DNA of 64,000 bases from Planctomyces sp. SH-PL14. GTDB lineage: Bacteria > Planctomycetota > Planctomycetia > Planctomycetales > Planctomycetaceae. This document shows, piece after piece, positions 62,439 to 64,000 of the stretch (position 1 is the first letter of the stretch; every line of letters begins with the position of its first letter). The DNA lies in assembly GCF_001610835.1 (NCBI RefSeq), contig NZ_CP011270.1, forward strand, positions 8,059,256-8,123,255. The letters are read 5' to 3'. The notes under the pieces are model-generated. The model was not told the origin of the DNA. It worked only from the letters and a program-made list of their open reading frames with translations, and ran no database searches. The translations under genes and the position numbers were made by a program.

Positions 62439-62507
62439 CGGCCGGAGAGGAAAACGGACCGCGGTGGGGTCAGTCCGGAGGTGAGGGCGAAGGGAGTGGT
62501 GCAAGGG

Positions 62508-63947
62508 TCAGAAGCGGTCCAGAACATAGATCTCCGCATCGATCTTACGAATCGTCTTCTCGATCGGAACCCGCTCCCGCGGCCGGACCGCCAGGACCGC
62601 CCGCCAGTGGTTCTGTGCCTTCCGCAGGAAACGGGAGTCTCCCCGTCCGAGCTGACGGTAGATCCGGGCGATGGCGCGATTGGCGAACGGGTCCTCGGGA
62701 GCCATCCGGTGGAGCAGCAGCATGACGCCGAGGCACAGGTGATCGAACCCGCCCGCGTCGCACATCCTGGCAAGTCCAATCAGGGCGCTCTGGCTCCACG
62801 GCGACTCCTCCAGGAGGGCCTTCATCTGCTGCAGCCCCAGGACGCGGCGTCCCGCCAGGAATTCCGCCTCGGCCCGGCTCTGGCGGCCCGCCTCCCGAAT
62901 CACGCGGACAATGTGGGGCAGTCCGCGGGCGGGGGGGCGATACAGGTTGTGCTGGGACTTGAGGAATCCGTAGACCTGCTGCGCGAGGTCGAACGCGTCC
63001 GGGTCGAAATGCTCCGGCGGCGACGCCATGTCGGCGAACGGCCGGGAGTGGACGATGGCGGAGGTGTCCCCCCGGGGGGCGGTCTCGACCGACGACCGCG
63101 ACGGCGGCTCCAGCGGGAACGACGGGAGAGGCGGCAGTGGTGTCGCGGCCGGTGCCGCAGACGAGGGCACAGGCGGCGGAGCGGCCGATGGAGCGACGGA
63201 CGGCATTGCGCCGGAGGCACTTTTCCGAGCCAGCTCCGGCGGCTCGGCAGGCGGGCGGGGAGGGAAAAAGTTCCGGCGGAAGAAGCCCGGCGAACTCGCC
63301 GCGGAATCGGTCGTGGAGGACGCGGTCGGCTGGAACTTCGACGAGGTCGAAGCGCTCGCCGAGAGCACTTCGATCACGACCCCCTTGGTCTCGATCCGGT
63401 CCCCCCCTTCCAGCTCCACACGGGTCCGCCAGTCCTTGCCGTTGTGCCGGCCGACCCGGCCCAGCAGATCGTAGAGGTACCAGTGGCCACGGGCGGGAAC
63501 GAGGAGCGAGTGCCGGTCGGGCGAATTCGCGTTTCGCGGCAGTACGATATCGCACAGGTGCGACGAGCCGATGAGCGTATCAAACGTCACATCGTGCGCG
63601 TTCGGAGCCATCCCCGGGGCGGAGACCGAGATCCGGCACTGCTGCGACATCCGCGGGAGAGCCGCCGCCGGACCGCTCGCTTCCGAAACCTGGAACGCGA
63701 TCGAGCCGACCTGAAGCTGATCGCCATCCCCCACCTCGTGGCGGGTCATGACGTCGACACGGTTGAGCTGCAGCTGCGTCGCCTGCAGGTTGTGAAGCAA
63801 CCAGCTGCCGCCGTAGCGGGCGACCACCGCCGCGAGCGGCGGCAAGCCCAGAACACGGCAATTGCAGTGAGGCGCGCTGCCGATCAGCATCACGTTGTCA
63901 CTGGCCAGGAACTTTCCCGGCTTGCCGCATTGCTCCAGTGTCAGCAT
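62508..63947 (-). CDS. Double FHA-like protein with C-terminal helical domain
   Basis: 479 residues; GAGGTGTTG precedes the ATG at 63947. Two FHA-like N-terminal domains: about 1-90 (VMLIGSAPHCNCRVLGLPPL, EVGDGDQLQVGSIAFQV) and about 100-200 (TLIGSSHLCDIVLPRNANSP, DRHSLLVPARGHWYLYDLLG). A Pro-rich linker precedes a helical C-terminal domain (VYGFLKSQHNLYRPPARGLP, HLCLGVMLLLHRMAPEDPFA, ANRAIARIYRQLGRGDSRFL). First gene of the Tad run in the window; the true promoter may lie beyond the window end. Confidence 0.85.
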   Translation of the reverse strand: MLTLEQCGKPGKFLASDNVMLIGSAPHCNCRVLGLPPLAAVVARYGGSWLLHNLQATQLQLNRVDVMTRHEVGDGDQLQVGSIAFQVSEASGPAAALPRMSQQCRISVSAPGMAPNAHDVTFDTLIGSSHLCDIVLPRNANSPDRHSLLVPARGHWYLYDLLGRVGRHNGKDWRTRVELEGGDRIETKGVVIEVLSASASTSSKFQPTASSTTDSAASSPGFFRRNFFPPRPPAEPPELARKSASGAMPSVAPSAAPPPVPSSAAPAATPLPPLPSFPLEPPSRSSVETAPRGDTSAIVHSRPFADMASPPEHFDPDAFDLAQQVYGFLKSQHNLYRPPARGLPHIVRVIREAGRQSRAEAEFLAGRRVLGLQQMKALLEESPWSQSALIGLARMCDAGGFDHLCLGVMLLLHRMAPEDPFANRAIARIYRQLGRGDSRFLRKAQNHWRAVLAVRPRERVPIEKTIRKIDAEIYVLDRF

Positions 63948-64000
63948 CAACACCTCGGTTCGGAATGCTGTGGCTCGATCCCGCTCCTGGACTGTCGACG

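Noticed and set aside
1-64000. CRISPR arrays, tRNA and rRNA genes
   Set aside because: Searched by eye on both strands; the spaced repeats here are single hairpin elements, and no cloverleaf or rRNA motif was found.

Overview
This 64-kb window is high-GC DNA that looks like a chromosomal segment of a Planctomycetota bacterium (Planctomycetales-like). The evidence is the combination of families: a DUF1559 prepilin-like protein with an H-X9-DG C-terminus, secreted PQQ-type beta-propellers, a secreted sulfatase, NPCBM and FHA proteins, very large hybrid histidine kinases and many small secreted proteins with no recognisable family. I do not assign a genus. I see no rRNA, tRNA or CRISPR array, and the only transposase trace is a 25-codon IS5-like stub.

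Left part (1-19.3 kb): the start of a PQQ propeller; a 1560-residue hybrid kinase with two kinase cores and two receivers; several small secreted or membrane proteins; an Abhydrolase_9-type membrane hydrolase; a secreted sulfatase; a rhomboid protease with a C-terminal TPR-like segment; a three-gene DUF1559 pilin-like cassette under an AT-rich promoter; and an operon of DUF899, a small membrane protein and an ankyrin protein. Middle part (19.4-45.3 kb): an ankyrin/Kelch-like gene cut by an in-frame amber codon; a winged-helix regulator with a small membrane partner; an arsR-aqpS-arsC arsenic operon behind a palindromic operator; a secreted NHL / PhnD-like / PQQ operon in which the last two genes appear joined through an A9 slippery run; a PAS-kinase-REC-REC-Hpt hybrid kinase; a very large TPR-NPCBM protein; and an M14-type lipoprotein peptidase.

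Right part (45.9-64 kb, all minus strand): a Tad (Flp) type IVc pilus locus. In transcription order it carries an FHA protein, a zinc-ribbon membrane protein, a TadA ATPase, the Flp pilin, a prepilin peptidase, a short TadE-like protein, a longer TadE/F-like protein, two TadG/E-like proteins, an anchored protein of unknown family, CpaB, a second TadA ATPase with an FHA-like N-terminus, TadB, TadC, an FHA-TM protein and a pseudokinase-FHA-pseudokinase protein. FHA modules without any intact kinase suggest phospho-threonine style control, with the active kinase encoded elsewhere. No secretin and no TadZ are seen in the window.

Gene blocks are separated by several families of hairpin-rich intergenic repeats. 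The largest (family A, five copies) lies directly 3' of each of three Tad sub-blocks and of the sulfatase gene, so it may act as a transcription-ending or RNA-processing element, or mark a mobile repeat that tolerates only such sites. The observations I rate highest are the A9 fusion at 26.1 kb, the paired pseudokinases around an FHA domain in the Tad locus, and the family A repeats.
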